Positions 1-7,850 of a DNA stretch of 64,000 bases are shown piece after piece. Under the pieces are notes generated by a model that did no database searches, was not told the DNA's origin, and was given only the letters and a program-made list of their open reading frames with translations. This stretch comes from Bosea sp. (in: a-proteobacteria) (GTDB lineage Bacteria; Pseudomonadota; Alphaproteobacteria; Rhizobiales; Beijerinckiaceae). Both the position numbers and the translations under genes were made by a program. The first letter of the stretch is position 1, and every line of letters begins with the position of its first letter. Where the stretch lies: assembly GCF_023953965.1 (NCBI RefSeq), contig NZ_JAMLIX010000001.1, forward strand, positions 3,038,501 through 3,102,500, written 5' to 3'.

Positions 1-329
1 GAAGGCGAGGGAATGACGGCCGCGATCTTGGCCGCGATCAGCTCCTTGCACTTCGCAAACTCGGACCCGAGCGCATCATAGTCCGCCTTCACCGCCGGCA
101 CCGCGTGACTGATGCAGGCCTCGACCGGAGCCAGGCTGGGGTGGTGATCCTGCTTCAGCAGGTTCACCGCCTGCTGTTCGAGAAGAGCGATGCGTCTCGC
201 ATCGGCGAGGCTGGCATACCGCAGAATCTTGATGGCCTGACGCTGCGGATGCAGAACGAGCTTGTCGAATGCAACAGCGCCTCCGGCGAAGGCAATGATT
301 GCAGATACCGCTATAGCGGTCCGTTTCAT
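1..329 (-). CDS. Secreted hypothetical protein, 3' part outside the window
   Basis: The gene starts with ATG at 329 and runs off the left edge, so about 109 residues are visible and the C-terminus is missing. The N-terminus (MKRTAIAVSAIIAFAGGAVA) looks like a Sec signal peptide of about 20 residues. The rest is helical and charged, with two cysteines (EACISH and AKCKEL) that could form a disulfide in the periplasm. I do not recognise the family. The next gene downstream on the same strand is not visible. Upstream lies a small AT-rich region with a short palindrome (348-364) and a possible -10 hexamer TATATT. No strong ribosome-binding site is seen. Confidence 0.6.
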   Translation of the reverse strand, partial: MKRTAIAVSAIIAFAGGAVAFDKLVLHPQRQAIKILRYASLADARRIALLEQQAVNLLKQDHHPSLAPVEACISHAVPAVKADYDALGSEFAKCKELIAAKIAAVIPSP

Positions 330-347
330 GAGTGAAGCCCGTATTCT

Positions 348-364
348 TTTTAGACGAACTAAAA
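348..364 (-). promoter_or_regulatory. Inverted repeat TTTTAG-N5-CTAAAA, possible operator
   Basis: Perfect 6-bp arms flank five bases, 19 bp upstream of the start codon at 329. It overlaps a possible -10 element (TATATT, minus strand, 363-368). Its placement suits a repressor site for the secreted-protein gene. It superficially resembles an Irr/ICE box, but the spacing between half-sites is wrong for that. Which protein binds is unknown. Confidence 0.3.
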
Positions 365-491
365 TATAGAGCTCATCAAAGCAGTCGTCCATGGCTCAAT
401 CAGCCGTAAATCCCGTTCTTTCCATGCCTCTGTTGCATGGCAGCCAAGCCCTGACCGCCTCTATAATCCATGTGCTCTTGGGTAATACGGC

Positions 492-1283
492 TCAGCGCTG
501 CGGCGCGGGAGCGATCGCCGGCAGTTCGTTGCCGGGCAGGGGGGCGTCGTTCGCCACGCGCTCGATGCCGGCGCCGCGCCCGCTCGTCGCCAGCGCGACC
601 GTCAGCTTCTCGGCGCGCTCGGGCGACATCGCCGCCAGCACCTCGGACATCTTGCGCGGATTCATCTGCTCGACCACCGGCACGAGCACGTCGAGGCCGA
701 GCCGGTCGAAGACGCGCGCGGCGTCTTTCGGCTTCATGTTCTCGTACATGATCACGAGGTTGCGGATGGCCTTGCTCTCTTCGGCGGAGGGCTTGCCGGC
801 CGTGCCGCCGCTCTTCTCCTCGAGCGCCTTGAGATCGCCGACGCGCCCGTCGAGCTTCTTCTCGGCGGTGTCGAGCAGGCGTTCGCGCATCTCGAGTTCG
901 CGCATCCGGCTCTCCAGCTCCTCGCGTCGCTCGCCGAGGCGCTCCAGAAGAGCCTTCTCGGCCGGCGAGGCCGGCTGGGCCGAACCATTCATCAGGCCGG
1001 CCTTGTTGGCGGGATTGGCGGCGCGGGCGGCCTGCGCCTTCGCCTCGGCCTCCTCTTTCTCCTTGGCCTTCTTTGGATCGGGCGAAGGCACGGAGCCGGT
1101 CGTCTCGGGATCGAAGACGTCGGGCGCATGGGCGCGCGCGATGACCTTGGCGAGGCCCCAGACCTCCGGCTCGACCGGAATCCGGCCGGGGCCGGGCTCG
1201 GTCGTCCAGGCGATGAGCTTCAGCGCGAGCAGGCTCATGGCGCCGAGGATCACGGCCGGCAGGAGGCGGGGCCGTTCGATCAC
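492..1283 (-). CDS. motE: MotE-like flagellar motor chaperone
   Basis: The predicted product is 263 residues. An N-terminal hydrophobic segment (about residues 8-25) anchors it in, or sends it across, the inner membrane. A proline/alanine/lysine-rich linker follows, then a long coiled coil rich in Arg, Glu and Leu (about 95-150), then a C-terminal MgtE-N-like helical domain (YENMKPKDAARVFDRL). This is the layout of MotE, the periplasmic chaperone that in rhizobia stabilises MotC for flagellar rotation. The GTG start at 1283 overlaps the stop of the DUF6468 gene by four bases (GTGA) and has a GGAGG upstream, so translation is probably coupled. It is the last gene of the fliL-fliM operon visible here. 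Confidence 0.75.
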   Translation of the reverse strand: MIERPRLLPAVILGAMSLLALKLIAWTTEPGPGRIPVEPEVWGLAKVIARAHAPDVFDPETTGSVPSPDPKKAKEKEEAEAKAQAARAANPANKAGLMNGSAQPASPAEKALLERLGERREELESRMRELEMRERLLDTAEKKLDGRVGDLKALEEKSGGTAGKPSAEESKAIRNLVIMYENMKPKDAARVFDRLGLDVLVPVVEQMNPRKMSEVLAAMSPERAEKLTVALATSGRGAGIERVANDAPLPGNELPAIAPAPQR

Positions 1284-1735
1284 GCCGCCTGTTCCTCCAG
1301 GCGGCGGGCGGCGCGGGCGCGGATGGCGGCGGCGGACTGGGCCGCGCTTTCGAGGCGGGAGACCGGCGCGGGTGCGGCAGGCTCCTCGGCCGGGGCGGGC
1401 TTGGCGCCGACGAGGCCCGCCGCGCCGACGATCTTGCCGATGCGCTCCATCACGGCCTGGCCGGCCTCGACCTGGGCGGCGAGATCGGCGGCGTAGCGCT
1501 CGGCCGTGCGCAGGCGTTCCTCGAGCGTGCGGTCGCAATCGCCCAGCGTCGATTTGAGCCCGGCGATGGCGCGCTCGGCATTGTCCGTCGCGGTGATCAG
1601 CGCGCCGACGGTCTGGCGCATGCCGGCCTCGTCGGCCTTCAGGCGTTCGATGCGCCGGGCCAGGATGAAGCAGGTGACGATGGTGGCGACGAGGAGGCTG
1701 GCGACGAGCCCGTCGGCGATGAGGTTGATCGTCAT
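1280..1735 (-). CDS. DUF6468-type flagellar accessory protein
   Basis: A 151-residue protein with one N-terminal transmembrane segment (about residues 5-27), a coiled-coil region (about 30-95), and an Ala/Pro-rich tail ending in a basic helix. It matches my memory of the DUF6468 family, found beside fliM in alphaproteobacterial flagellar operons. Its role is not established; a membrane-anchored accessory or positioning factor is plausible. It lies 12 bp after fliM, and its stop overlaps the motE start. The ATG at 1735 is the obvious start because the transmembrane segment follows at once. Confidence 0.65.
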   Translation of the reverse strand: MTINLIADGLVASLLVATIVTCFILARRIERLKADEAGMRQTVGALITATDNAERAIAGLKSTLGDCDRTLEERLRTAERYAADLAAQVEAGQAVMERIGKIVGAAGLVGAKPAPAEEPAAPAPVSRLESAAQSAAAIRARAARRLEEQAA

Positions 1736-1747
1736 GGCATCCCTGGT

Positions 1748-2875
1748 TCAGGTCGTGGCGCCGAGATGGCTGGCGAGGCTGTCGAAGGCGGCGATGGTGG
1801 TCTTGGAGCGGCGCAGGGGGCTCACGACCTGCACGGCGATCTTGTCGTCGACCCGGCCGATGCGGCCTTCCGTGACGATGAATTCGCCGCAGCGCAGCGA
1901 GACGACCGAATCGGGGCGGGCGTCGAACATCAGCGTGTCGCCGATCTCGAGCTTCATCATGCGCTTCAGCGGAAGCTGCGTCTCGTGCAGCACGCAGGTG
2001 ACGGCGACGCCCGCCTGCCAGACCTCGGTCGCGAGATGGTTCTCCCAGGTCGGATCGCGGCCGAGCTTCTCGCCCATGAAGCTTTCGAGCAGCAATTCGC
2101 GGATCGGCTCGATCGTGGCGTAGGGCAAGAGCAGATGCAGCGCGCCGCCGCGACCCTCCATGTCGAATTTCAGCTCGACGCGGATCGCGGCGTTGGCGGG
2201 CCGGGAGATCGAGACGAAGCGCGGGTTGGATTCGACCCGGTCGACGGTGAAGTTGACCGGCGAGAGCGGCTTGAAGGCGGCTTCCGCATCGCTCAGCACG
2301 AGCTCGATGACCCGGCGGATCATGCGGATCTCGATCGAGGTGAAGGGGCGCCCGTCGATGCGCGGCGCCGGCTGGCCGCGCTTGCCGCCGAACATCGCGT
2401 CGAGGACGGAATAGATCAGCGCCGATTCGATGGTGATGAGGCCGAAATTGTCCCATTCCTCGGCCTTGAACACCGAAAGCAGCGCCGGCTGCGAGATCGA
2501 GTTGACATAGTCGCCGAAGCGCACCGAGCGGATGCTCTCCAGCGTGACCTCGACATTGTCGGTGAAGAAGTTGCGCAGGCTGGTCGAGAGCAGGCGCACC
2601 AGACGCTCGAAGATGATCTCGAGCATCGGCAGGCGCTCATAGGCGACCGAGCCGGAATCGACGATCGCCTGGATGCCGTTGCGGCCGTCCTTCTCGTCGC
2701 CGCCGGAGAAACCGAGCATCGTGTCGATTTCTTCCTGCGACATCAGGCGGTCGGTACCGCCTTCCTGTTCGCCGTCGTCCTCGATGATGTCGGGCATCGC
2801 CGACCAGCCGGCCGCCATCCCGTCCGGGGTCGGCAGCTCGTCGCTCGGGGCCAGGGTGTCGCGCTCGGTGCTCAT
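1748..2875 (-). CDS. fliM: Flagellar motor switch protein FliM
   Basis: A 375-residue C-ring protein that receives CheY-P and sets the direction of rotation. The conserved CheY-binding peptide is seen at residues 46-56 (SQEEIDTMLGF), preceded by an unusually long acidic N-terminal extension of about 45 residues. The middle domain follows (about 75-280, with LVRLLSTSLRNFF). The C-terminal SpoA-like domain that contacts FliN includes KLEIGDTLMFDARPDSVV. The gene lies 40 bp after fliL and before DUF6468 and motE on the same strand, as in other alphaproteobacterial fliLM operons. FliN and FliG are not in the window. Confidence 0.95.
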   Translation of the reverse strand: MSTERDTLAPSDELPTPDGMAAGWSAMPDIIEDDGEQEGGTDRLMSQEEIDTMLGFSGGDEKDGRNGIQAIVDSGSVAYERLPMLEIIFERLVRLLSTSLRNFFTDNVEVTLESIRSVRFGDYVNSISQPALLSVFKAEEWDNFGLITIESALIYSVLDAMFGGKRGQPAPRIDGRPFTSIEIRMIRRVIELVLSDAEAAFKPLSPVNFTVDRVESNPRFVSISRPANAAIRVELKFDMEGRGGALHLLLPYATIEPIRELLLESFMGEKLGRDPTWENHLATEVWQAGVAVTCVLHETQLPLKRMMKLEIGDTLMFDARPDSVVSLRCGEFIVTEGRIGRVDDKIAVQVVSPLRRSKTTIAAFDSLASHLGATT

Positions 2876-2915
2876 CGTCTTGCCGTCGTCTCGGGTGCGG
2901 TCGGGCCTTGCAGCC

Positions 2916-3425
2916 TCACTGCACCAGCAGTTCCTTGAACAGCACGGCGTCGACCTTGGCCGGATAGACGGTCAGGTTGACGCGGCGCAAGAGCTCTTCC
3001 TTGAGCCGGTACATGCCGGCCGAGCCTTCGAGGTCGGACGGGCGCAACTCGCGCATGAAGACCTGGAAGGCGTCCTCGATGCGCGGCAAGAGCGGCTTGA
3101 CCTCCTCGGAAGCCTTCGCGTCGGCGATCTCCAGCACGACCTTGATCTTCATCACCGGCTGGCGGTCCTGCTGGCCGCCATTGGACATGCCGATCATCAT
3201 GTCCTTCATCTCGAGAAAGGCGACCGGCTTCTTGGCCTTGGCCGCGGCCTCGGCGGCCGCGATCTGCTCGGGCGAGGGCTTCTTCAGTACAAACCAGCCG
3301 CCGCCGCCGGCCGCCGCCAGCAGCACGACGCCGCCGATGATCATGAAGAGCTTCTTCTTGCTCTTCCTCTTCGGCGCTTCTTCGCCGGAGCTTTCCTGCT
3401 CTTCCGCCTTGGCTTTCTTCGCCAT
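2916..3425 (-). CDS. fliL: Flagellar basal body-associated protein FliL
   Basis: A 169-residue single-pass inner-membrane protein of the FliL family, which surrounds the stator and supports torque. A short lysine-rich cytoplasmic N-terminus leads into a transmembrane helix at about residues 26-46. A linker and the periplasmic SPFH-like FliL domain follow, ending in the characteristic hydrophobic tail (KVDAVLFKELLVQ). It is the first gene of the minus-strand operon fliL-fliM-DUF6468-motE. A CtrA-type box sits about 75 bp upstream of its ATG at 3493-3507, which matches known control of fliLM in Caulobacter. Confidence 0.92.
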   Translation of the reverse strand: MAKKAKAEEQESSGEEAPKRKSKKKLFMIIGGVVLLAAAGGGGWFVLKKPSPEQIAAAEAAAKAKKPVAFLEMKDMMIGMSNGGQQDRQPVMKIKVVLEIADAKASEEVKPLLPRIEDAFQVFMRELRPSDLEGSAGMYRLKEELLRRVNLTVYPAKVDAVLFKELLVQ

Positions 3426-3492
3426 CTCTGCCGCGCTCCGGGCCGCCCGCGCGCCGTCCCGGCGCCCCTTTCTCCACCTTCGTCGGTTACGG

Positions 3493-3507
3493 TTAACGCG
3501 TCGTTAA
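3493..3507 (-). promoter_or_regulatory. CtrA-type binding site upstream of fliL
   Basis: The sequence is TTAA, seven bases, TTAA, exactly the CtrA half-site spacing. Read toward fliL, the second half continues as TTAACCGT, one base off the canonical TTAACCAT. It lies 68-82 bp upstream of the fliL start codon. CtrA is the alphaproteobacterial cell-cycle response regulator that activates early flagellar operons, including fliLM in Caulobacter. The match is by eye and needs a genome-wide background check. Confidence 0.6.
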
Positions 3508-3584
3508 GGGCGGCAGGATTTGCCGGGCCGTTCTTGCCGCTCGAACAGCCCGTGCCGGGTCGCTCCGGTGGCTTGGTCGATGGT

Positions 3585-3606
3585 CATACTCAACGATATC
3601 AGTATG
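3585..3606. promoter_or_regulatory. Inverted repeat CATACT-N10-AGTATG, possible activator site
   Basis: Perfect 6-bp arms separated by ten bases, centred about 57 bp upstream of the expected start site of the sigma-54 promoter at 3626. Sigma-54 promoters need an upstream enhancer-binding activator, such as FlbD in Caulobacter. A dyad of this size here is a reasonable candidate site. The binding protein is not identified. Confidence 0.35.
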
Positions 3607-3625
3607 TTAGGGAAACTTACCATGC

Positions 3626-3641
3626 TGGCACGGGGCTTGCC
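3626..3641 (+). promoter_or_regulatory. Sigma-54 (RpoN) promoter of the flgF operon
   Basis: The sequence reads TGGCAC, five bases (GGGGC), TTGCC. It has the invariant GG and GC dinucleotides at -24 and -12 with correct spacing and differs from consensus only at the final base. Transcription would start about 12 bp downstream, near 3653, leaving a leader of about 58 nt before the flgF start. RpoN control of rod, hook and ring genes is known in Caulobacter and other alphaproteobacteria. Confidence 0.7.
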
Positions 3642-3710
3642 GGGGATGGGCCGTGGCGACTGCGCTGGGGAGCGTCGAGGTCGCCGCGGGACATGATCGG
3701 GAGTTAAGCC

Positions 3711-4454
3711 GTGGAGAACGCGCTTCTCATCGGCCTGTCGCGCCAGGTGGCTCTGGCGCGCGAGCTGGACGTCATCGCCAACAACATGGCGAATGTCGGC
3801 ACCAACGGGTTCAAGGCGCGTAGCGCCCGCTTCAACGAATATCTGATGCCGGTCGCCCGGGCCGATGCCTTCCGGCCGGCCGACCGGTCGCTCTCCTACG
3901 TCGTCGACAAGGGCACGCCGCTCGACCTGTCGCAGGGCATGATCGAGCTCACGGGCAACCCGCTCGACGTCGCGCTGAAGGGCGACAACTACCTCGTGGT
4001 GCAGACGCCGGCCGGCGAGCGCTATACCCGCGCCGGCTCGCTCACCCTCGACAAGCAGGGCAAGCTCGTCACCCAGACCGGCCTGCCGGTGATGGGCGAG
4101 GCGGGGCCGATCGCCTTCGGCTCGAGCGAGCATTCCATGCGCATCGCCGCCGACGGCACCGTCAGCAGCGACCAGGGCACGCGCGGCAAGCTGCGCCAGG
4201 TCAGCTTCGCCGATCCGAAGGCGCTGGCGAGCGAGGGTTCGAACCTGTTCTCCGCGACGGTCGCCGCCAAGCCGGCAGGGCCGGAAGCGCGGCTGGAGCC
4301 CGGCGCCATCGAGCGCTCCAACGTCAAGGCCGTGGTCGAATTGACCCGCCTGATGGAGGTGCAGCGCAACTACCAGAGCGTCGCCAACATGATCACCAAA
4401 TCCGACGAGCTGCGCAGCCGGGCGATCTCGCGCCTGGCGGACCAGCAGGCCTGA
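3711..4454 (+). CDS. flgF: Flagellar basal-body rod protein FlgF
   Basis: A 247-residue proximal rod subunit. The N-terminal rod-protein motif (ANNMANVGTNGFKA) and the C-terminal helix with LMEVQRNYQSVANM are both present, framing the central D1-type beta domain. The start is GTG at 3711, with GGGAG seven bases upstream; the flagellar N-terminal helix begins directly after it. It is the first gene of flgF-flgG-flgA-flgH and is preceded by a sigma-54 promoter. Rod proteins are exported by the flagellar type III apparatus without a cleaved signal, and none is seen. Confidence 0.95.
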   Translation: MENALLIGLSRQVALARELDVIANNMANVGTNGFKARSARFNEYLMPVARADAFRPADRSLSYVVDKGTPLDLSQGMIELTGNPLDVALKGDNYLVVQTPAGERYTRAGSLTLDKQGKLVTQTGLPVMGEAGPIAFGSSEHSMRIAADGTVSSDQGTRGKLRQVSFADPKALASEGSNLFSATVAAKPAGPEARLEPGAIERSNVKAVVELTRLMEVQRNYQSVANMITKSDELRSRAISRLADQQA

Positions 4455-4469
4455 TAGGGAGCGAGCACC

Positions 4470-5261
4470 ATGCGCGCCATGCAGACAGCCGCGACCGGCA
4501 TGATGGCCCAGGAGATGAACGTCCAGGTCATCTCCAACAACATCGCCAACGTCCGGACCACCGGCTACAAGCGCCAGCAGATCCATTTCCAGGACCTGCT
4601 CTACGAGCATTTCCGCCGCGCGGGCTCCGCGACCTCCGACCAGAACACCCAGGCGCCGGCCGGAACCTTCATCGGCTCCGGCGTCAAGACGGTCTCGACC
4701 GGCCGGGCGATGACCCAGGGCAACCTCACCCCGACGGACAAGCCCTACGATCTCGCCATCCGCGGCGAGGGCTTCTTCCGCGTCCGCATGCCGGATGGGC
4801 GCACCACCTATAGCCGCGACGGCTCCTTCGACCTCGATTCGCAGGGCCAGCTCGTCACCCGCGACGGCTACCAGGTCGAGCCCGGCATCACCGTGCCGAA
4901 CAATGCGACCAGCGTCAGCATCAACGCGCAGGGCATCGTCGAGGCGATGGTGCCCGGCCAGACCGCGCCGCAGCAGCTCGGCCAGATCCAGCTCGTCCGC
5001 TTCGTCAACAAGGTCGGCCTCGAGTCGATCGGCGACAACCTCTATCTGGAGACCGCCGCCTCCGGCCAGCCGATCGACGGCTTCGGCGGCGGCGAGGGCT
5101 TCGGCACCCTCCAGCAGAACTATCTCGAGGAGGGCAACGTCCAGGCGGTGACGGAGCTTTCCTCGCTGATCGCGGCGCAGCGCGCCTATGAGATGAACTC
5201 CAAGGTCATCACCGCCGCCGACCAGATGATGTCGGCGACGACCCAGATGTTCCGCGGCTAG
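4470..5261 (+). CDS. flgG: Flagellar distal rod protein FlgG
   Basis: A 263-residue distal rod subunit of standard length. The N-terminal consensus ISNNIANVRTTGYKR and the C-terminal ELSSLIAAQRAYEMNSK helix are diagnostic of FlgG-type rod proteins. It starts with ATG after a GGGAG, 15 bp downstream of flgF, and is followed 10 bp later by flgA. Its product assembles on FlgF to form the driveshaft that passes through the P- and L-rings. Confidence 0.97.
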   Translation: MRAMQTAATGMMAQEMNVQVISNNIANVRTTGYKRQQIHFQDLLYEHFRRAGSATSDQNTQAPAGTFIGSGVKTVSTGRAMTQGNLTPTDKPYDLAIRGEGFFRVRMPDGRTTYSRDGSFDLDSQGQLVTRDGYQVEPGITVPNNATSVSINAQGIVEAMVPGQTAPQQLGQIQLVRFVNKVGLESIGDNLYLETAASGQPIDGFGGGEGFGTLQQNYLEEGNVQAVTELSSLIAAQRAYEMNSKVITAADQMMSATTQMFRG

Positions 5262-5271
5262 GGGGCGCATC

Positions 5272-6315
5272 ATGATCCGCATCTGCCTGATCGCGCTCAT
5301 CCTCTCCGGCACGGCCGCGCTCGCCGCGCCGCAGGCCGGGCCGGCGCCGGTTACTGTCGCCCCGGCCGCAGCCGCGCCTGCTGCCGCCACCTTGCCGGCC
5401 AAGCTGCAGCTGCGCCCCGAGCTTCATCTGGCGCGCGATCTCGTCACCTTCGGCGACCTCATCCCCGGCCTCACCGGCGAGGCGGCGGCGACCGCCGCCT
5501 TCCGGGCGCCGGCGCTGGGCGAGACCGGCACGATCCAGGTCGCGCGCATCGTCGAGGCGGCGCGCGCGGCCGGCATCGTCCGCGAGGCGTCGCAGCTCGA
5601 CAGCCAGGGCTTCGCCCAGGTCGTGGTGACGCGCACCGCGCGCCGCATCACCGCAGCCGACCTCGAAGCGGCGGTGAAGACCGGCCTGCAGGAGCGCTTC
5701 GGCGTCGATGCCCGCATCTTCGCGCTGGCGATCGACGGGGGCGCGCCCGCCGTCTCCGTCGAGCCCGAGCTCACCGGCGAGGTCGCCGTGGTCGATCTTT
5801 CGTTCGACGCCCGCTCGCGGCGCCTGCAGGCGCGGCTCGCCGTTCCCGGCAGCATGGCGATGCGGCTGAAGCCGCTGCGCATCTCCGGCCAGCTCGTCGA
5901 GACCATGGAGGTCATCGTGCCGAAGCGGCTGATCGCGCGCGGCGAGACGCTCGGCAAGGACGATGTCGTCGTCGAGCGCCGTCCGCGCGAGGGGCAGGGC
6001 AGCGAGGTCATCGCCGATGCCCGCGCCGCGATCGACAAGGTCGCGCGCCGCGCGCTGCTCGCCGGCGTGCCGCTGCGCGCGAGCGACGTCCAGCGCGAGG
6101 AGATCGTCGCCAAGGGCGATCTCGTCACCATCGTCTACGAAGGGCCGGGGCTCCTGATCACGCTGCGCGGCCGGGCCAACGAGGCCGGCGCGATGGGCGA
6201 TGTCGTCTCCGTCACCAATCCCCAGTCCAAGCGCGTGCTGCAAGGCAAGGTCAGCGGGCCGGCACGGGTTTCCGTCCAGCCTTCCGCCGCCGGCCACATC
6301 GCCAGCGCCCGGTGA
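5272..6315 (+). CDS. flgA: FlgA, P-ring assembly chaperone
   Basis: A 347-residue periplasmic chaperone for P-ring (FlgI) assembly. A clear signal peptide (about residues 1-19) is followed by an Ala/Pro-rich linker, the FlgA N-terminal region, and a C-terminal SAF/ChapFlgA domain (about 225-345) that includes VPKRLIARGETLGKDDVV. It is longer than enteric FlgA (about 220 residues), as is usual in this group because of the extra N-terminal domain. The stop overlaps the GTG start option of flgH by four bases. FlgI is not in the window, so the P-ring gene lies elsewhere. Confidence 0.92.
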   Translation: MIRICLIALILSGTAALAAPQAGPAPVTVAPAAAAPAAATLPAKLQLRPELHLARDLVTFGDLIPGLTGEAAATAAFRAPALGETGTIQVARIVEAARAAGIVREASQLDSQGFAQVVVTRTARRITAADLEAAVKTGLQERFGVDARIFALAIDGGAPAVSVEPELTGEVAVVDLSFDARSRRLQARLAVPGSMAMRLKPLRISGQLVETMEVIVPKRLIARGETLGKDDVVVERRPREGQGSEVIADARAAIDKVARRALLAGVPLRASDVQREEIVAKGDLVTIVYEGPGLLITLRGRANEAGAMGDVVSVTNPQSKRVLQGKVSGPARVSVQPSAAGHIASAR

Positions 6316-7082
6316 TTCCCATGGAAAAAGCCATGCACAACCGCCTCGCCAAGCTCTCCGGCCTCCTGCTGATGACCGCCTCGCTCGGCGCCTGCGGCAT
6401 CGGAGACCGCCTCGCCAATGTCGGCCAGGCGCCGGCCCTGTCGGCGATCGAGGACCCCACCGCCACCAAGGGCTACAAGCCGGTGCAGATGCCGATGCCG
6501 GAGATGGCGCACGCCTCCTATGCGCCGAACTCGCTCTGGCGCACCGGCTCGCGCGCCTTCTTCAAGGACCAGCGCGCCCGCAATGTCGGCGATCTCGTCA
6601 CCGTCAAGGTCAAGGTCACCGACAAGGCCCAGCTCAACAACACGACCAAGCGCAGCCGCAAGAACGGCGAGGATTTCGGCGCCGACAACACCTTCGGCTT
6701 CGAGAACAAGCTCGACAAGTTCCTGCCCGACGGCGCCAAGGCGTCCTCGCTGCTGAATCTCGATTCCAATTCCTCGAGCGAGGGCGCGGGCTCGGTCAAC
6801 CGCTCCGAGACGCTGGCGACCAACGTCGCGGCGGTCGTCACCCAGAACCTGCCCAACGGCAATCTGGTGATCGAGGGCAAGCAGGAGATCCGCGTCAATT
6901 TCGAGATACGCGAGCTGATCGTCGCCGGGGTGATCCGGCCGGAGGACATCGAATCCGACAACACCATCGATTCGACCAAGATCGCCCAGGCCCGCATCGC
7001 CTATGGCGGGCGCGGCCAGATCACCGATGTCCAGCAGCCGCGCTACGGCCAGCAGGTCATGGATATCCTCCTGCCCTTCTGA
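6312..7082 (+). CDS. flgH: Flagellar L-ring lipoprotein FlgH
   Basis: A 256-residue outer-membrane lipoprotein that forms the L-ring. The signal peptide ends in a lipobox (LGAC, Cys at about residue 28 from the GTG). The FlgH core follows, including NVGDLVTVKVKVTDKAQ and the C-terminal RYGQQVMDILLPF. Two starts are possible: GTG at 6312, overlapping the flgA stop (GTGA), or ATG at 6321. I give the upstream one because of the overlap, but the ATG gives a more compact signal peptide. An intrinsic terminator follows at 7213-7244. Confidence 0.93.
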   Translation: MIPMEKAMHNRLAKLSGLLLMTASLGACGIGDRLANVGQAPALSAIEDPTATKGYKPVQMPMPEMAHASYAPNSLWRTGSRAFFKDQRARNVGDLVTVKVKVTDKAQLNNTTKRSRKNGEDFGADNTFGFENKLDKFLPDGAKASSLLNLDSNSSSEGAGSVNRSETLATNVAAVVTQNLPNGNLVIEGKQEIRVNFEIRELIVAGVIRPEDIESDNTIDSTKIAQARIAYGGRGQITDVQQPRYGQQVMDILLPF

Positions 7083-7212
7083 GCCTCCGGAACACCGGAC
7101 GGCGCGGAACGCTCCCCCTTGTCTTCCGTGCCGACCGGCCGGCGGTTCCTCCCGAGCCGCCGCCATCCCCGGCCGTCCGCCACGCTCCCCAAGCTTCAAG
7201 GCCGGCGGCCAG

Positions 7213-7244
7213 AAGCCCCGCGTTCTCCCGACGCGGGGCTTTTC
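7213..7244 (+). terminator. Rho-independent terminator after flgH
   Basis: A perfect 10-bp GC-rich stem (AAGCCCCGCG pairing with CGCGGGGCTT) with a nine-base loop, followed by a short T run on the plus strand. It closes the flgFGAH operon and lies between convergent flgH and dksA. The minus strand lacks a T run, so it is better suited to the flagellar transcript. Confidence 0.75.
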
Positions 7245-7251
7245 CGTTCCC

Positions 7252-7674
7252 TCAATCGTCGCGGAAGACCCGCTCGTTGCGCTCGTGGCGCTCCTGCGCT
7301 TCGAGCGAGAGCGTCGCGATCGGGCGCGCCTCGAGGCGCTTCAGCGAAATCGGCTCGCCGGTCTCCTCGCAATAGCCGTAGGAGCCGTCGTCGATGCGGG
7401 CGATGGCCGCGTCGATCTTGGCGATCAGCTTGCGCTGGCGGTCGCGGGCGCGCAACTCGATCGCGCGGTCGGTTTCGGAGGAGGCCCGGTCGGCGATGTC
7501 CGGGTGATTCTCGCTCTCGCTCTGGAGGGTGACCAGGGTCTCCCTGGCCTCGCGCAGGATCTCGTCCTTCCAGACGAGGAGCTTGCCACGGAAATATTCG
7601 CGTTGACGGTCGTTCATGAACGGCTCGTCATCGCTCGGCCTGTAATCCGCCTCGAGGATGATCTGCTTCGACAT
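7252..7674 (-). CDS. dksA: DksA/TraR-family transcription factor, single-cysteine type
   Basis: A 140-residue RNA polymerase secondary-channel factor that acts with ppGpp in the stringent response. The coiled-coil region contains NDRQREYFRGKLLVWKDEIL. The acidic tip includes DIADRASSETDRAIELRARDR. In the C-terminal globular region only one of the four zinc-finger cysteines remains (YGYCEETGEPI), followed by RLEARPIATLSLEAQ. The ATG at 7674 (MSKQIIL) is preferred over an upstream in-frame start because DksA homologues begin here. It sits convergent to the flagellar operon, an arrangement seen in related genomes. Confidence 0.92.
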   Translation of the reverse strand: MSKQIILEADYRPSDDEPFMNDRQREYFRGKLLVWKDEILREARETLVTLQSESENHPDIADRASSETDRAIELRARDRQRKLIAKIDAAIARIDDGSYGYCEETGEPISLKRLEARPIATLSLEAQERHERNERVFRDD

Positions 7675-7850
7675 GGGCGCATTCTCTCGCGTTGCCGACT
7701 CGCGCGCCCTTCGGCCGTGCCGTGGGAGGGGAGCCGATTTGGCGCCCTTATAGCGATCCGCCGCAAGCGGAACAATCGCTTCCGGCAAGGCGTCAACGGC
7801 TTCGTGAAAACGCGGGGGCAGGAGCCGAAATCACGGCGAATCCAGCTGTT

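Noticed and set aside
348..364. Irr/ICE box at the secreted-protein gene
   Set aside because: The half-sites are five bases apart, whereas in the ICE consensus TTTAG and CTAAA are seven bases apart. It is kept only as an unnamed palindrome.
492..2456. Single long minus-strand frame covering motE and parts antisense or out of frame to DUF6468 and fliM
   Set aside because: Only the 492-1283 part reads as a known family. The rest is Arg/His-rich shadow sequence of the overlapping genes, whose stops and starts interlock in other frames.
3504..5402. 632-codon minus-strand frame across flgF and flgG
   Set aside because: It is antisense to two unmistakable flagellar genes, is rich in Ala, Asp, Arg and His as high-GC shadows are, and has no recognisable domain.
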